A DNA stretch of 5,814 nt from an uncultured Bacillota bacterium (lineage in GTDB: Bacteria; Bacillota_I; Bacilli_A; Izemoplasmatales; UBA1188). Where the stretch lies: the NCBI GenBank assembly GCA_937907585.1, contig CALCVH010000061.1:1-5814 (forward strand), given 5' to 3'. Each line of letters opens with the position of its first letter. The first letter of the stretch is position 1. Below, piece after piece: positions 5,687 through 5,814 of this stretch. The translations under genes and the position numbers were made by a program. A model generated the notes under the pieces. The model was given only the letters and a program-made list of their open reading frames with translations, ran no database searches and was not told the DNA's origin.

Positions 5687-5814
5687 TTATTCTGTTACTC
5701 TTAAAACTGCTTTATATACTTTTTTATTGATTGTTACATCAACTAATTTTATGCCTATTTCACTTGAATCAAATCCAGGTACTTGGTCAGCATTTAAATA
5801 ATAATATCTGTATT
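5687..5814 (-). CDS. C-terminal fragment of an unidentified protein
   Basis: I found this by hand on the minus strand: an open frame enters from the window edge and ends at TAA (5689-5687) after 41 residues. The fragment begins YRYYYLNADQ and continues through VPGFDSSEIG, ending in a beta-rich stretch (IKLVDVTINKKVY then AVLRVTE). The frame is supported by the lack of earlier stops, whereas the other two minus-strand frames stop soon after entering. A shared terminator also lies just beyond the stop. The alternating hydrophobic pattern suggests a beta-strand domain end, but I cannot assign a family. The gene is convergent with the lipoprotein gene, and its start lies outside the window. Confidence 0.6.
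   Translation of the reverse strand, partial: YRYYYLNADQVPGFDSSEIGIKLVDVTINKKVYKAVLRVTE

Noticed and set aside
1..5814. CRISPR array, tRNA/rRNA genes, insertion sequences, attachment sites, or a defence or toxin-antitoxin system
   Set aside because: I saw no regularly spaced repeats, clover-leaf signatures, transposase genes, terminal inverted repeats or recognisable defence proteins on either strand.

Overview
The window is AT-rich and gene-dense, with tightly packed genes and short intergenic gaps. The conserved tryptophans I checked in the 4-alpha-glucanotransferase are TGG, and one gene ends in TGA, so the standard bacterial code fits better than the Mycoplasma code. AT-richness, sigma-A-type promoters, strong AAGGAG/AAGAGG ribosome sites, a lipoprotein with a type II signal, and a YtqA/MnmL-type radical SAM protein together suggest a low-GC Bacillota/Mollicutes-related bacterium (Acholeplasma-like, or an uncultured gut Bacilli lineage). 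That placement is inference; no rRNA or phylogenetic marker is present.

From about 1 to 3361 all genes lie on the minus strand. In transcription order they are: a TIGR01212-type radical SAM protein, probably the tRNA wobble-modification enzyme MnmL/YtqA (2462-3361); a six-helix DUF308/HdeD-like membrane protein (1914-2408); 4-alpha-glucanotransferase MalQ (433-1911); and the N-terminal two thirds of a YhhN/TMEM86-family membrane protein, cut by the window edge (1-433). The last three look like one operon with its own promoter (TTGATT-N17-TATAAT, 2437-2465), whose -35 box overlaps the stop codon of the radical SAM gene. The DUF308-malQ gap is 2 nt, and malQ and the YhhN gene overlap by one base (TAATG).

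The compact divergent region (3362-3466) holds outward-facing promoters, a CcpA/cre-like sequence and two 7-2-7 palindromes. The radical SAM gene has no Shine-Dalgarno and has a TATAAT ending six bases before its ATG, so it may be made from a leaderless mRNA. On the plus strand, 3467-5629 encodes a 720-residue lipoprotein built only from OB-fold-like, Ig-like and duplicated beta-rich modules, with no enzymatic domain recognised. It is followed by a strong 14-bp-stem terminator (5645-5678) that also sits downstream of a convergent minus-strand gene, of which only the last 41 codons are present (5687-5814).

Most of the window is ordinary housekeeping and carbohydrate content. The parts that deserve a second look are the multi-domain lipoprotein and its internal repeats, the divergent control region, the possible leaderless start, the malQ operon partners, and a marked preference for GCG/CGC in otherwise AT-rich coding DNA.
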